In this document: piece after piece, positions 26,232 through 35,960 of the stretch
Layout of the letters: each line of letters opens with the position of its first letter
Position numbering within the stretch: the first letter of the stretch is position 1
Source of the DNA: Verrucomicrobiota bacterium
Lineage (GTDB): Bacteria > Chlamydiota > Chlamydiia > Chlamydiales > SM23-39
Direction of reading: 5' to 3'
DNA: 41,635 nt
Assembly: GCA_018239895.1 (NCBI GenBank)
Contig: JAFEGL010000051.1
Coordinates: 1 to 41,635, forward strand
The notes under the pieces: model-generated
What the model was told of the DNA's origin: nothing
Database searches by the model: none
What the model saw: the letters and a program-made list of their open reading frames with translations, nothing else
Program-made: the position numbers and the translations under genes

Positions 26232-27002
26232 TTATTCGTAGATAAGAGTCTGGATTTTTTGAGCTGTCATGTATCTGGCCCAGTGAGGGTAACGAGCTTC
26301 GACAGGCTGAACAGTTCCTTCGTCAACGCCGAGTTTATTGTAAAATTCCGATCCACTTTCACTTTCGATGAACCAAATCCCATCGCAATTGAGTTCAAGG
26401 GCTCTTTTGGCTGCTCTTTGAAAAAGGGCGCTTCCTGTACCAATAACTGGCGCTTCTTTTTGCACGCTTCTTAACCGGAGATTTTTTGGATGAGTAGTCA
26501 AGAACCGGAGTTCAAGGGGCCACTTCATCGAACCCGATGCTGAAGTCATCGGCTCTTCACCTTTTCTTACGATGGCAATTCCTTGAGGCTGATTTGAACG
26601 ATCTTTGCAAAGATATACCTCGTTCTTGTCAGGTTCAAATCCAGGGGAGTTGAGAAGAGTGTAAATATCTTCATGAACCGATTCGCTGTCCTCGAGCTTT
26701 GCTCGATCAATCGGATAATGAGCTCGATTCCTATGTTTATCTCCAGCCAATTTTGACCAGTTTTTTGCTAAGAGGGCGACTTTTGAAATATCGCCGATCT
26801 CAACTTTCTCAATGGACCAATTGGAGGGTGTGTATTGAGCCCAGAGACGCTGAACTTTTGGATCGATTTTGATAGGATCTGTCCGATCTGAAAGTTTGCA
26901 ATAAAGTCTAGGCGCGCCGCAAGGCCCCGCCTTGATTCTTTGAGAGTCGGGTTCGCTATCTGAAAAAGCGTGCTTTTCGAAATAATTATTAACTTGATTC
27001 AT
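26232..27002 (-). CDS. GNAT-like N-acetyltransferase 1
   Basis: 256 residues. The C-terminal half reads as a GNAT fold: an IAIVRKGEE strand region (142-150), ELRFLTTHP (164-172), then the acetyl-CoA loop region PVIGTGSALFQRAAKRAL (185-202) and the closing FYNKLGV (220-226). GNATs transfer acetyl groups from acetyl-CoA; the substrate cannot be told. The N-terminal 95 residues are polar and unlike a GNAT, perhaps a targeting or effector leader. A good promoter (27018-27046) leaves a very short leader without a ribosome site. It is convergent with the 123-residue gene and similar in size and plan to the GNAT-like gene at 36600-37376. Confidence 0.78.
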   Translation of the reverse strand: MNQVNNYFEKHAFSDSEPDSQRIKAGPCGAPRLYCKLSDRTDPIKIDPKVQRLWAQYTPSNWSIEKVEIGDISKVALLAKNWSKLAGDKHRNRAHYPIDRAKLEDSESVHEDIYTLLNSPGFEPDKNEVYLCKDRSNQPQGIAIVRKGEEPMTSASGSMKWPLELRFLTTHPKNLRLRSVQKEAPVIGTGSALFQRAAKRALELNCDGIWFIESESGSEFYNKLGVDEGTVQPVEARYPHWARYMTAQKIQTLIYE

Positions 27003-27017
27003 AATTTTTAAAAAAAT

Positions 27018-27046
27018 ATTATACTTAATTGTTAATTAAAAATCAA
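27018..27046 (-). promoter_or_regulatory. Promoter of GNAT-like gene 1
   Basis: On the minus strand TTGATT (27041-27046), 17 bp, TATAAT (27018-27023), ending 15 nt before the ATG, so the leader would be very short. An AT-rich palindrome TTAATTGTTAATTAA overlaps the spacer. Confidence 0.7.
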
Positions 27047-27286
27047 TTGAAATTTATTTTGGAATTTAAAATGTAAATTTATAAACGCTTGATTATAAAT
27101 GAATTGTGAAAATTGGATCGTTCGATGCTTTCTTGAGAATCTAAGCACCAGCTATTAATGAACGAGCTTCAGTGCCTTAGGGGCAGCGGGGGCTTCGCCC
27201 CACTGCCTTTCTTGCACGCCTGGTTCCCCTCAAGCGTAGATAAAGCTTGCCTAATTTTTATCTCAAATTTTTCACGCAGAAAGATA
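27047..27286. other. Non-coding gap with GC-rich hairpin
   Basis: No gene seen. A hairpin at 27182-27207 pairs GGCAG-x-GGGG with CCCC-x-CTGCC around a TTCG-containing loop. On the minus strand it could end transcription from the Rhs unit, but it lies 80 nt beyond the last stop and lacks a T-run. Confidence 0.45.
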
Positions 27287-28258
27287 CTAGTTCATTTGGG
27301 TCACTTTTCGTGGGCGCATTAGAAAAGCCGCTAACATGATAATAACAAAACCCATAGCTCCGAGGGCGTATGAAAAGAAAACGGAATCTGAAAAAATATA
27401 GGCCAGGTGGCTTACATAGCAAACGATGCCTAGGGAGCCGAAGAACATAAAGATTTTGCGATGAAAAAAATTAGATAAGAGGACAAAAGCCAAATTTATC
27501 AAAAAATAGATAAAGTATCCTCGTTCAGTTTGTATATCCAAACCGGTAAGTCCACTCCAGAACATAAAAGTTCCGAAAAGGTAGCTCCAAAAGCTAAAAT
27601 CCTTTTGATCTTTCCGAGATAAAACAAATGCTAAAATATTGAGAAGAATTCCAATTGACAAAGCTGCTATGCAATAATAAAACCAGTTGTATTTCATTGG
27701 GTCGGAAAAAAGATTAATGGCATCCATGGAAATAAATGAGATAACAAAATAAATTAAAGAGGTAATAAATGGGAAGCGAACGAAATAGAGAACAAAGCAA
27801 GCGACTGCCAATGTGCAAATTTCCATCATTACCCAATCGCCACTTATCCAGCGATAAAAACCGCTGTAATCATTTAATGATGGTGATGGCCACCAAAGCA
27901 TTACGTGTTGTAGAGAATAGACGATTAAAGGAACCATGATGATCCCCAATGAATGGAGCACTCCTCCTGGAACTCGCAATTTATTTATGCGCCATAGATA
28001 AGAACCGGTGCCAAAAAAAATGATAGCGTAGGTAGAAGAAATAAGGAGAGTGTAGCTGTTCCCAAGATTTGCTATGTAAAACCAGGTCATCGACAGGAAG
28101 GCGATTAGTGCGCCAAAATAAAGAAAGGCAGCTAAAAGATTCGATTTAGGTTTAGCTGTATGAATCTCTTGCAAAGCTTGCCACAAGTTTTCTGCTTGAG
28201 AATCTGTTAGGCCTATCTTCCTAGACGCCTCAGAAATATCATTTTTCGTTGTAATCAT
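27287..28258 (-). CDS. Multi-pass membrane protein (DUF2157-like)
   Basis: 323 residues. A cytoplasmic head (about 1-37, with KIGLTDSQAENLWQAL) is followed by roughly nine or ten hydrophobic segments, from LLAAFLYFGALIAFLSMTWF to the end. This layout resembles the DUF2157 membrane family, whose function is unknown. It is the third gene of the unit after the Rhs protein and the lipoprotein, with a 10-nt gap. Its position would suit an immunity or export helper for the Rhs protein, but that is inference. No enzyme motif seen. Confidence 0.75.
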   Translation of the reverse strand: MITTKNDISEASRKIGLTDSQAENLWQALQEIHTAKPKSNLLAAFLYFGALIAFLSMTWFYIANLGNSYTLLISSTYAIIFFGTGSYLWRINKLRVPGGVLHSLGIIMVPLIVYSLQHVMLWWPSPSLNDYSGFYRWISGDWVMMEICTLAVACFVLYFVRFPFITSLIYFVISFISMDAINLFSDPMKYNWFYYCIAALSIGILLNILAFVLSRKDQKDFSFWSYLFGTFMFWSGLTGLDIQTERGYFIYFLINLAFVLLSNFFHRKIFMFFGSLGIVCYVSHLAYIFSDSVFFSYALGAMGFVIIMLAAFLMRPRKVTQMN

Positions 28259-28268
28259 CAGACGTTTC

Positions 28269-28865
28269 CTATTTAGTTCCGTTTGGGTTCATATTTTCTG
28301 CCTCGGGCAATTTATGTCTAATGACACGCATAGAATCTAATCCCGTAAATGAGAGCGTTTTAGTACCAGAACTAGTTTCTTTAACCTCCAACTGATTGGA
28401 GAAATTATCAACTGCGACAATGAAATAAGCGATTTCGTTATCGCTTATGTGGATCGAAGAAACGTCATCTCGTTGTAGAAATCCTTTGTCTTCATAGTCA
28501 AATGAAAGGTGAAATTCAAGGTCATTGTAAGTAAGGGGGTGATGAAAAAAATATTTTCGGATTTTTTTATCTTCGTTAAGATGAGTAAGTAACCCATCTA
28601 CCATTTCATAGAATAGTTTTCTTGCCTCTTTCAGTTTCATTCTTTTAGCGATTCCGTAACCAAGAGCTATGGTATGAATTTTACCATCGTAAATTTTATC
28701 CGGCCCTGCATAATGTAGTCCATACATCCTGCATTCGATTCCCTTTTCTTTTTTAAGAATGTGGGAATATTTATCAATTTCGTTCATCGTATCATGATAT
28801 GAATTTCCTGATTGACACGAAAATAATCCGAAAATGAAGGTAAAAAATATGTAAAATAAATTCAT
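28269..28865 (-). CDS. Lipoprotein beside the Rhs gene
   Basis: 198 residues. A short hydrophobic leader ends in LFSC, a lipobox with Cys17, so the mature protein should be lipid-anchored in the envelope. The body has no recognised domain; it includes KIHTIALGYGIAKRMKLKEA and a Asp/Glu/Phe-rich FHLSFDYEDKGF. Its ATG overlaps the stop of the Rhs gene (ATGA), and the membrane protein follows after 10 nt. A lipoprotein directly after an Rhs/YD toxin-like gene is a natural candidate for an immunity protein or for surface display; neither is shown. Confidence 0.78.
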   Translation of the reverse strand: MNLFYIFFTFIFGLFSCQSGNSYHDTMNEIDKYSHILKKEKGIECRMYGLHYAGPDKIYDGKIHTIALGYGIAKRMKLKEARKLFYEMVDGLLTHLNEDKKIRKYFFHHPLTYNDLEFHLSFDYEDKGFLQRDDVSSIHISDNEIAYFIVAVDNFSNQLEVKETSSGTKTLSFTGLDSMRVIRHKLPEAENMNPNGTK

Positions 28866-31800
28866 CGAAGTGCTCCGTAATCTTTATAGTCTTCTACGCT
28901 ATATTTTTTTATTCCGTCTTGATATGTCTTACTCAAAAAGAAATGATCTGCAGTAATCCCATCCCAATCCTTCGCAGGCAAAAGAACTGTATCAGCGACT
29001 CGATCAAAGAGGTCTGGATGTTTAGTATAACCACGATTACAGCCTAAAGAGCACCAATCTGCACTAGATATTAAGTTCGTAACTTTAAAGCCTAGGCTTC
29101 TCGGTAGGATCATTATCGGACCACAGGCTGTAATTATCAAGCGATCCCTGTGTTGGGTCATGTTTTTAATTGCATGATATGTGTCAGTTGAGCCTCTGCT
29201 GAAAGGAGTTATGAATACTTTTCTGGGGTCATTCGCTGCGTCCAAGAGGTGGCAATCAAATCGTACATCCCGCTCCAACTTTTTTATAGCAGGAGTGCTG
29301 TAATCTCTATCTAATAAACTATGCCATACTGAAGAGAGATCCTTCGGTATCCCGAATGATTCTGAATAAAAAGGAATAATATTGGCTCGCCCGCCGTGGG
29401 TATTCAATAACGCTTGAGCTCCTTGTCTATTGTCAGATCTAGTATTAAATATACCGTTTACGTAGTAATTTGGCGTGCCTTTTGGATAGGGGTCAAAAGT
29501 CCGGACCATTCGGGGGTCTGCCCCTCTGGGTGAAGGGAAATTATTGTATGTTGAGCCGTTCCAGGAATATGGAGAACCCCAAGAAGACTCTACCCACCCG
29601 AGTTTGTAATCGTAGGTTAGAAGTCCATACTCATCGAAGTGGGTCAGGGGATCGTTGCGGACGAAGGCGTAGAGGTTCATGCCGTCGGTGAAGCCGGCGG
29701 GGTCGGGGGTGAGCCAGCGGCCGAGAGTGGGAATGTAGAACCTCCGACCGTAGTAGACGAGGTTTGTTAATGGGTCGGTCCGCTTGGATGAAAATCGCCA
29801 GGGGCTGATGGCTGTGCCTTCGATTTTTTCTTCGCCGAAGGCGCTGTAACGGTAGTGGGTAGGAGGGGAGAGGTTGAGGGGAAGGAGCGCTGCGATATTT
29901 CCTTGGAGATCGTGGATCGGAGCGTAGACGGCTCCTTGAAGCTCGATGGCTATGGAAGCTCCTATTTCGGCGTGGCGGGTTTGACCTAGAATCCGGAGCT
30001 CTTGCAACTCGAGATTTTCATTGAAGGAGCCGATCTCATTTTTGCCGTCATAGAGGAAATGGAGTGTAGATTGCCGATTGGATTGGGTGGTCGTTTTGGA
30101 CAGGCATCGATGAAAGGAGTCGTATTTAAAGGTTTGAATGAAGAATGGGGTTTGGATTTGAATCAGCCGATCAAGGGCATCGTATGTGTAGGTCGTTCCC
30201 CCCTGTTGGATAGGGTTCCCATTTTTATCATATGTCAAATGGGAGACGACTTGATTTAGGGCGTTGATTGTGTAGGGTGATGAATCTTTTACCAAGCGGT
30301 TGTAGAGGGAGTCGTAGAGATAACTGTGAGAGAAGGGGCCCGATTCGAAAGTGAGCTGGTAGAGGTCGTCGTACTCATAGAAAATCTCCTCTTGCTGGAT
30401 CTGCATCTGCCGGATGTTCCCAACAGGATCGTATCGGAGGATTTTTTGTGAGAAGAAGGGGGCTTCGATACTTGCTTTTCGAGAGGAGGGGTTGTAGGTG
30501 TGGTAGACTGGCCCGAATGGGCCAATGAGATGCTCTTCTAGGAGATTCCCGGATAGGTCGTAGGAGGGGCATAGGTAGGCATAAAGTTCCTGATGGTCGT
30601 TGGTTTTTCTGAGGACTCTTTTTAGGTCGGTTGGGTTGTATTCGAATTGGATGATGCAATTGGCGTTGGGGATTTGGCATTCGTCTCTTCGGCCATCTGG
30701 ATTGTAGTGATTGTAGAGAGTGAATTGTTGGGGAAATGTTTCTGATTTGATCCTGCCGAGGGGATCGGTAGTGCGCGATAGGTCGTCGCTTTTTTGGAGG
30801 TGTCCTAGGCGATTGTAGGACATCTGATGGTGGACCGTTCCGTCTGAGGAGGAGATGGATGTTAATTGCCCTAGGTCGTTGTAGGAATAGGTGATTTGGG
30901 TCCCGTTTGGCTTGGTAAGTTCTTTTAATTCTCCTCGGGGGGTGTAGGTGCGCCGGGTGATTTTGGTCTCTGGCGTCCCTTCCGCTTCAATGAGGGTGAT
31001 TTGGCGGCCCATCGGATCGTATCCCCAGCGAGTGCGGGTTTGGCGGGTGGTTCCGTCGTAAGCAAAGATGGTGTCGACTTGTTGAGAAATATGGCCAGTG
31101 GGGGAATAGAACCTTTCTAAGATGGATAGAGTTTTTTCCTTTTTCTTTTCGATTCTTGCTATTCGATGGTGGGTATCATGCGTCTCGATTGTTTGGAGTC
31201 CCATTGCATCGGTATGAGTTTTTTGTAGCACTTTTTGGTTGAAATCGTTGAGGACGTCGCAGTAGGAGATAGTTTCTTTGAACCCTTCCGCATCGATTTT
31301 CTCAATGAGCCGATTGAAGGGATCGTATTTCATGGTTTCTTTCGACTCAGCTCCAGCTATAGAGCGGATGATCGATTTTTTGTTGCCGGCATCGTCATAT
31401 TCGTATTGGACTTTGCGGAAAAGTTCTCCCGATGGGGATTGGTTCGTCTCTTCTATTGAGCGGTTGAGGAGGTCGAACTTTTTTAAAGTGATGAGATTTG
31501 CTTTTTGAGTCTTGTTCTGTCTTCCTAGTTCGTCGTAGAAAAAATAGGTGGTTTCTCCTCCAAATGTCTCAGATGCTTTTCTCCCAGCTAGATCGTAGGT
31601 ATATTCGGTCTTATTTCCTTCAGCATCGGTCTTGGCCATGATCCGGTAGCCGGTATATTCAAAAGTCTCTTTTGTGAGGAGTTGATTGGAGAAGATGGTT
31701 TTTTCAAGAATGCGGTTGAGATAATCATATATGTAAGAGGTAACGATTCCTTTTTGATCCGTGTAGGTTTTTAGTTCCCCGTTGAGGTAGTAGGTATATT

Positions 31801-34060
31801 TTTCTGTTGAAGAGTCGGGGTGTGTGACAAGGATGGGTTTTCCATAGGCATTGTAGCTGGTGCGTGTTTCATTTCCTTCTGCGTCGATTCGGAGAATCTC
31901 GTTTCCTCTACAGTCGTAATTTTGACGAAGAATGGGGGTGATTAAGCTTCCTGATTCGGAGGGAATTGGAGGGTAACTTGTTTCAGTTCGTTTGCCGAAG
32001 AGATCGTATTTGTAACTTGTGGTTTGGCCAAAATCGTCTGTTTCAGACTCTAGATTATGTTTTGTATCGTAAGAGTAGTGGAATGTTCGATGAAATCCTT
32101 TGTCGATGAGTTCATTTTGGGTGAGCCGGTTTGAAAAGTCGTATTCGCTTTTTATAACGCGCCCGCTGAAATCTTTTAAATAGCAGCGGTTTCCAAGTTC
32201 GTCGTATTGAGATACAGACTCTTGTCCAAGAGGATTGGTTTCTCGGGTGACTCGCCCTTTTTCATCGTAGTCGTACTCAATTGCATAGCGGAAAGTTCCA
32301 TTTGCATCGTAGATCTCCTTTCGTCCGATTAGAGCTCCCGGTTTGTATTGGGTGATGACTGTCTTTTGGAGGAGAATTTCTTGAGATCCATCGAGATATT
32401 TCTCTTCGATGATATGCGGAAGTCCATAATATTTATCTTCTTTGATCGGAGTGATCTTTTTTACTGTCTTGCAAACTCCATCGTCGACGGTTTCTCGGAT
32501 CAAAATTAGGTCATCGTCATAGTCGTATGTAAAGTGAACTTTTGCTTTTCCGTGATCGGATAAAGTCTTTGTCTTTACGAGATTCCATCCAGATAGATAA
32601 GTGTAAGTTGTAACTAATCCGTTGGGTTCTTCTTCTCTAACTAGAAGGTTGAAGGAGTCGTTAGAAAACGATTTTGTTTTTGCATAAGTTTCTACGCCAT
32701 CTTCAATTGGAAGGCCGTTCGTTCCAAGTGTTAAAGGGGGGCTATTGCCTGAAAGATTTCCGTAGAATTTTTCAAGAATGACATTTCCTGCATTGTCGTA
32801 AGCAAAGGTTCGCGAGAAAATGGCGTTTTTATCTTTGTCCAAAAGGGATTTGCACCGAATGAGAGAACCATCCCAAGTGAATCGTTCTTCGCTATGAAGA
32901 AAATCGCTTCCAACATATCTCTCTATCGAAGTGAGTCGGTCTTGGTTATTCCAGTGATATTGTGCTTTATTTCCTTGAATATCAATGACATGTGAACTGT
33001 TCTGGCTATAAGAAAATGTATGGGTTGTGAGCAGTTGATTGTCTTTGCCGACGGGGGAAGATAGGTGTTTAACGCGGTACTCGGGCTCCTCGCCATATTC
33101 AACGTGTACGGTGCGCCCTTTTGGTAATTTCACATCGGTTATGTAGGGGAAAAAAAACTGATTGTCTTCTGCTGTTCTTTTTTTCCAAGTCGTATCGAAA
33201 GATTTTGTGGGATAGTCTGGGGTGGTCAAAGATGCTAAATATCTCTGTTTCCCCGGCGCTGGGTTGTAGCGAAAGGTGATCGATCGTTGATCGCTCCCAT
33301 GATGGGTGATTTCATTGGGTGGAAATTCGGGATTGAAGTTGGCAAAGTCAATAGCTGACAGGATTTTTTTCTTATAGCTTCTCGTTTCAACTCTCAAGAG
33401 TCTATCTTTCCCCCAAACATAAAATCTGGAACGTCCATTTGGAAGCAATTCCAGTACAAGCTTGTATTTGTAATCGGGAGGATGATCTTGCCCATCTATA
33501 TGTTTATAGAGACGTATTGTCCCATCCGCTGCATGGAAGGTGAAGCTTTTGCCTTTAAAATCACAGTCTGAGTCGAAAATGATGTGTTGGTTTTTTAGGT
33601 TGGTTTGAGCAGATACTTTGCCGGTTGCTGTATTTGAGATTCCTATGTTTTCTAGCTTCGGGTTGAGCCGTATTTTTTTTGGTTTGAGTCTCTCTTTGTC
33701 GTCAAGGCCGTAAAAGTTCCTTCCAACGTCTAGACTGCCTTTGTAATGTTTTTTTTCTAAATGATAGGAAACCAACGTTCCATTTGGTTCGTTTATGTTC
33801 ATCATTTTCACAGGCTGATAGTACGTAGCGATGAGATGATGAAAATTGTGCATGTATACGCCTCTGCTAACGTAGGCGCGCTTCAGTGAAATCGGCTCCT
33901 CTCCTTGCACAAGATAATCTTCGCTAAATGAGTAAAAATCGCCTGTGATCATGCTGACGCCTTCCACAAACGAAGAGGGATCGTTTTCTGTTACAGAGGA
34001 AAGTCGATCATCAGCAAATAGAGTTGAGAGCAACGCGAAAAAAAGGAAAACATAGACCAT
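28862..34060 (-). CDS. Giant Rhs/YD-repeat protein with hydrolase-like tip
   Basis: 1732 residues. A signal peptide (about 1-16, VYVFLFFALLSTLFAD) sends it across the inner membrane. The next region, with GDFYSFSEDYLVQGEEPISL, resembles the DUF6531-type start of Rhs proteins. Many YD repeats follow (YDYLNRI, YDLAGRK, YDPFNRL, YDALDRL), forming a shell. The core ends with YYGRRFYIPTLGRWLTPDPA and NLYAFVRNDPL near 1430-1479. The 253-residue tip (1480-1732) has VNGIFNT, PFSRGS (S1621), SSADW (D1668) and ADHFF (H1706), an order that fits a Ser-Asp-His alpha/beta hydrolase similar to chlamydial DUF687 proteins. Rhs tips are normally toxins. The tip DNA is visibly more AT-rich than the adjoining core. 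Two genes follow in the same unit. Confidence 0.9.
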   Translation of the reverse strand: MVYVFLFFALLSTLFADDRLSSVTENDPSSFVEGVSMITGDFYSFSEDYLVQGEEPISLKRAYVSRGVYMHNFHHLIATYYQPVKMMNINEPNGTLVSYHLEKKHYKGSLDVGRNFYGLDDKERLKPKKIRLNPKLENIGISNTATGKVSAQTNLKNQHIIFDSDCDFKGKSFTFHAADGTIRLYKHIDGQDHPPDYKYKLVLELLPNGRSRFYVWGKDRLLRVETRSYKKKILSAIDFANFNPEFPPNEITHHGSDQRSITFRYNPAPGKQRYLASLTTPDYPTKSFDTTWKKRTAEDNQFFFPYITDVKLPKGRTVHVEYGEEPEYRVKHLSSPVGKDNQLLTTHTFSYSQNSSHVIDIQGNKAQYHWNNQDRLTSIERYVGSDFLHSEERFTWDGSLIRCKSLLDKDKNAIFSRTFAYDNAGNVILEKFYGNLSGNSPPLTLGTNGLPIEDGVETYAKTKSFSNDSFNLLVREEEPNGLVTTYTYLSGWNLVKTKTLSDHGKAKVHFTYDYDDDLILIRETVDDGVCKTVKKITPIKEDKYYGLPHIIEEKYLDGSQEILLQKTVITQYKPGALIGRKEIYDANGTFRYAIEYDYDEKGRVTRETNPLGQESVSQYDELGNRCYLKDFSGRVIKSEYDFSNRLTQNELIDKGFHRTFHYSYDTKHNLESETDDFGQTTSYKYDLFGKRTETSYPPIPSESGSLITPILRQNYDCRGNEILRIDAEGNETRTSYNAYGKPILVTHPDSSTEKYTYYLNGELKTYTDQKGIVTSYIYDYLNRILEKTIFSNQLLTKETFEYTGYRIMAKTDAEGNKTEYTYDLAGRKASETFGGETTYFFYDELGRQNKTQKANLITLKKFDLLNRSIEETNQSPSGELFRKVQYEYDDAGNKKSIIRSIAGAESKETMKYDPFNRLIEKIDAEGFKETISYCDVLNDFNQKVLQKTHTDAMGLQTIETHDTHHRIARIEKKKEKTLSILERFYSPTGHISQQVDTIFAYDGTTRQTRTRWGYDPMGRQITLIEAEGTPETKITRRTYTPRGELKELTKPNGTQITYSYNDLGQLTSISSSDGTVHHQMSYNRLGHLQKSDDLSRTTDPLGRIKSETFPQQFTLYNHYNPDGRRDECQIPNANCIIQFEYNPTDLKRVLRKTNDHQELYAYLCPSYDLSGNLLEEHLIGPFGPVYHTYNPSSRKASIEAPFFSQKILRYDPVGNIRQMQIQQEEIFYEYDDLYQLTFESGPFSHSYLYDSLYNRLVKDSSPYTINALNQVVSHLTYDKNGNPIQQGGTTYTYDALDRLIQIQTPFFIQTFKYDSFHRCLSKTTTQSNRQSTLHFLYDGKNEIGSFNENLELQELRILGQTRHAEIGASIAIELQGAVYAPIHDLQGNIAALLPLNLSPPTHYRYSAFGEEKIEGTAISPWRFSSKRTDPLTNLVYYGRRFYIPTLGRWLTPDPAGFTDGMNLYAFVRNDPLTHFDEYGLLTYDYKLGWVESSWGSPYSWNGSTYNNFPSPRGADPRMVRTFDPYPKGTPNYYVNGIFNTRSDNRQGAQALLNTHGGRANIIPFYSESFGIPKDLSSVWHSLLDRDYSTPAIKKLERDVRFDCHLLDAANDPRKVFITPFSRGSTDTYHAIKNMTQHRDRLIITACGPIMILPRSLGFKVTNLISSADWCSLGCNRGYTKHPDLFDRVADTVLLPAKDWDGITADHFFLSKTYQDGIKKYSVEDYKDYGALR

Positions 34061-34178
34061 ACGGCCTCCAGCTGAAGGAGGGAGAAATTATGAATAAAAA
34101 TTTATTTACTGCAAGCGTTTTTGATCGGCAAAACGAGGGGATAGGCGCAAATCGGGGAGGGGAATATAATGTGGATTT
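34061..34178. other. Divergent promoter region, Rhs unit and pckA
   Basis: A 118-bp gap between divergent genes. An AGCTGAAGGAGGGAG stretch at 34070-34084 lies on the plus strand, and a GGGGAGGGG (34154-34162) sits 16 nt before the pckA start. No TAAC-N3-GTTA motif was found. Confidence 0.45.
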
Positions 34179-35960
34179 ATGGGTGCAATGAATTACAAGA
34201 CGCGGAACAGATCGTTAAATCGGTGGATTGAGGAAGCTGTGGCGCTTTGCAAGCCGGAGCGGGTTCATTTGTGCGATGGGAGCGATGTAGAGTACGACGA
34301 GTTGGCGCGAGGGTTGGTCGAGGCGGGGAAAATTACGCCGCTGAAGAAACGGCCCAATAGCTTCTGGTGCCACTCCGATCCAGACGATGTGGCGCGGGTT
34401 GAAGAGAGCACGTTCATTTGCTCCGAGAGGGAAGAGGACTGCGGGCCGACGAACCACTGGCAAGATCCGAAGACGATGCACGCCAAGCTAAACGAGTTAT
34501 TTGATGGGTGCATGCAGGGACGGACGATGTACATTGTCCCGTATTGCATGGGACCCGTCGGCTCAGAGTTTTCGATTGTCGGCGTCCAGATCACCGATTC
34601 GGTCTACGCTGTGCTCAACATGAAAATCATGACCCGGATGGGAAAGCCAGCGCTAGAGCATTTAGGGGAAAAGGGGACGTTCGTTCCAGGACTCCATTCG
34701 GTCGGCGTTCCATTGAAGCCGGGACAGAAGGATATGTTCTGGCCTTGCAATCTGAAGGAGAGAAGGATTGTCCATTTCCCTGAGGAGAGACGAATCTGCT
34801 CTTTTGGAAGCGGCTACGGCGGCAATGCGCTGCTCGGGAAAAAATGTCTGGCGTTGAGGATTGCTTCGGCTATCGGGCGGGATGAGGGGTGGCTCGCCGA
34901 GCACATGCTGATCTTGGGGATCACGAATCCTGAAGGGGAAAAGAAATACATCGCCGCTGCGTTTCCGAGCGCGTGCGGCAAAACGAATCTGGCGATGCTC
35001 CAGCCGACGCTTCCAGGCTGGAAAGTTGAATGCGTCGGAGACGATATCGCTTGGATCCGGTTCGGGAAAGATGGGAGGCTCTATGCGGTCAATCCGGAGA
35101 ATGGCTACTTCGGTGTGGCGCCGGGCACTTCGGAAAAAACGAATCCGAATGCGATGCGGACGATCGAGCGGAATACGATTTTTACCAACGTGGCATTGAA
35201 GCCCGATGGGGATGTTTGGTGGGAGGGGATCAATGGGGCCCCGCCGCCTGGTTTAATTTCCTGGCTGGGTAAGCCTTGGACGCCTGAGAGCGGCCCCGCA
35301 TCCCATCCGAATGCAAGATATACAGTTCCTTCCAGGCAGTGTCCGATCTTCGATCCTGAAGCGAATAATCCGGATGGGGTTCCTTTGTCAGCGATCATCT
35401 TTGGCGGCAGGCGCAGCTCGACGATCCCGCTGGTGTTCGAGTCGCTCTCTTGGCAGCACGGGGTCTTTCTAGGAGCTAGCGTCTCTTCGGAGACGACGGC
35501 CGCTGCGAAAGGGGAAGTGGGCAAGCTGCGGCACGATCCGTTTGCGATGCTCCCTTTTTGCGGCTACCACATGGGGGACTACTTTTCCCATTGGCTGGAG
35601 ATGGGCAAACGGGGGAAAAATCTGCCTCGGATCTACTATGTCAATTGGTTTAGAAAAGGGGCCGATGGGCGGTTCATTTGGCCTGGTTTCGGAGAAAACT
35701 GCCGGGTGTTGAAATGGATCTTTGAGAGGACGTCGGGGAGCGAGGAGGGAAAGTTGACTCCGATCGGCTATGTTCCCACATCGCTCGATCTCTCGGGGTT
35801 AAAACTCTCGCAGGAGGAGTCGCTTCTTTCTGTGGACAAGGAGGCTTGGCTGCAGGAATGCGAAGAGCTGAAGTCTTACTTCAAACTCTTCGATCCCCGC
35901 ATGCCGAAGGGGCTGCTGCAAGAGCTGCAACAGCTAAAAGAACGGTTACACAGTAGTTGA
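34179..35960 (+). CDS. pckG: Phosphoenolpyruvate carboxykinase (GTP)
   Basis: 593 residues. The GTP-type enzyme is identified by [12 protein letters not shown] (262-273, phosphate loop), a [17 protein letters not shown] metal-site segment, [18 protein letters not shown] and ISWLGKPW. It converts oxaloacetate to phosphoenolpyruvate with GTP, the entry to gluconeogenesis. The stop codon TAA at 34167 forces a start at or after 34179; the purine-rich GGGGAGGGG lies unusually far (16 nt) upstream, and ATG 34188 is an alternative. In Chlamydia this gene (CT710) follows mreB directly; here an 8.8-kb accessory block separates them. The 3' end overlaps the convergent gene by 15 nt. Confidence 0.97.
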   Translation: MGAMNYKTRNRSLNRWIEEAVALCKPERVHLCDGSDVEYDELARGLVEAGKITPLKKRPNSFWCHSDPDDVARVEESTFICSEREEDCGPTNHWQDPKTMHAKLNELFDGCMQGRTMYIVPYCMGPVGSEFSIVGVQITDSVYAVLNMKIMTRMGKPALEHLGEKGTFVPGLHSVGVPLKPGQKDMFWPCNLKERRIVHFPEERRICSFGSGYGGNALLGKKCLALRIASAIGRDEGWLAEHMLILGITNPEGEKKYIAAAFPSACGKTNLAMLQPTLPGWKVECVGDDIAWIRFGKDGRLYAVNPENGYFGVAPGTSEKTNPNAMRTIERNTIFTNVALKPDGDVWWEGINGAPPPGLISWLGKPWTPESGPASHPNARYTVPSRQCPIFDPEANNPDGVPLSAIIFGGRRSSTIPLVFESLSWQHGVFLGASVSSETTAAAKGEVGKLRHDPFAMLPFCGYHMGDYFSHWLEMGKRGKNLPRIYYVNWFRKGADGRFIWPGFGENCRVLKWIFERTSGSEEGKLTPIGYVPTSLDLSGLKLSQEESLLSVDKEAWLQECEELKSYFKLFDPRMPKGLLQELQQLKERLHSS

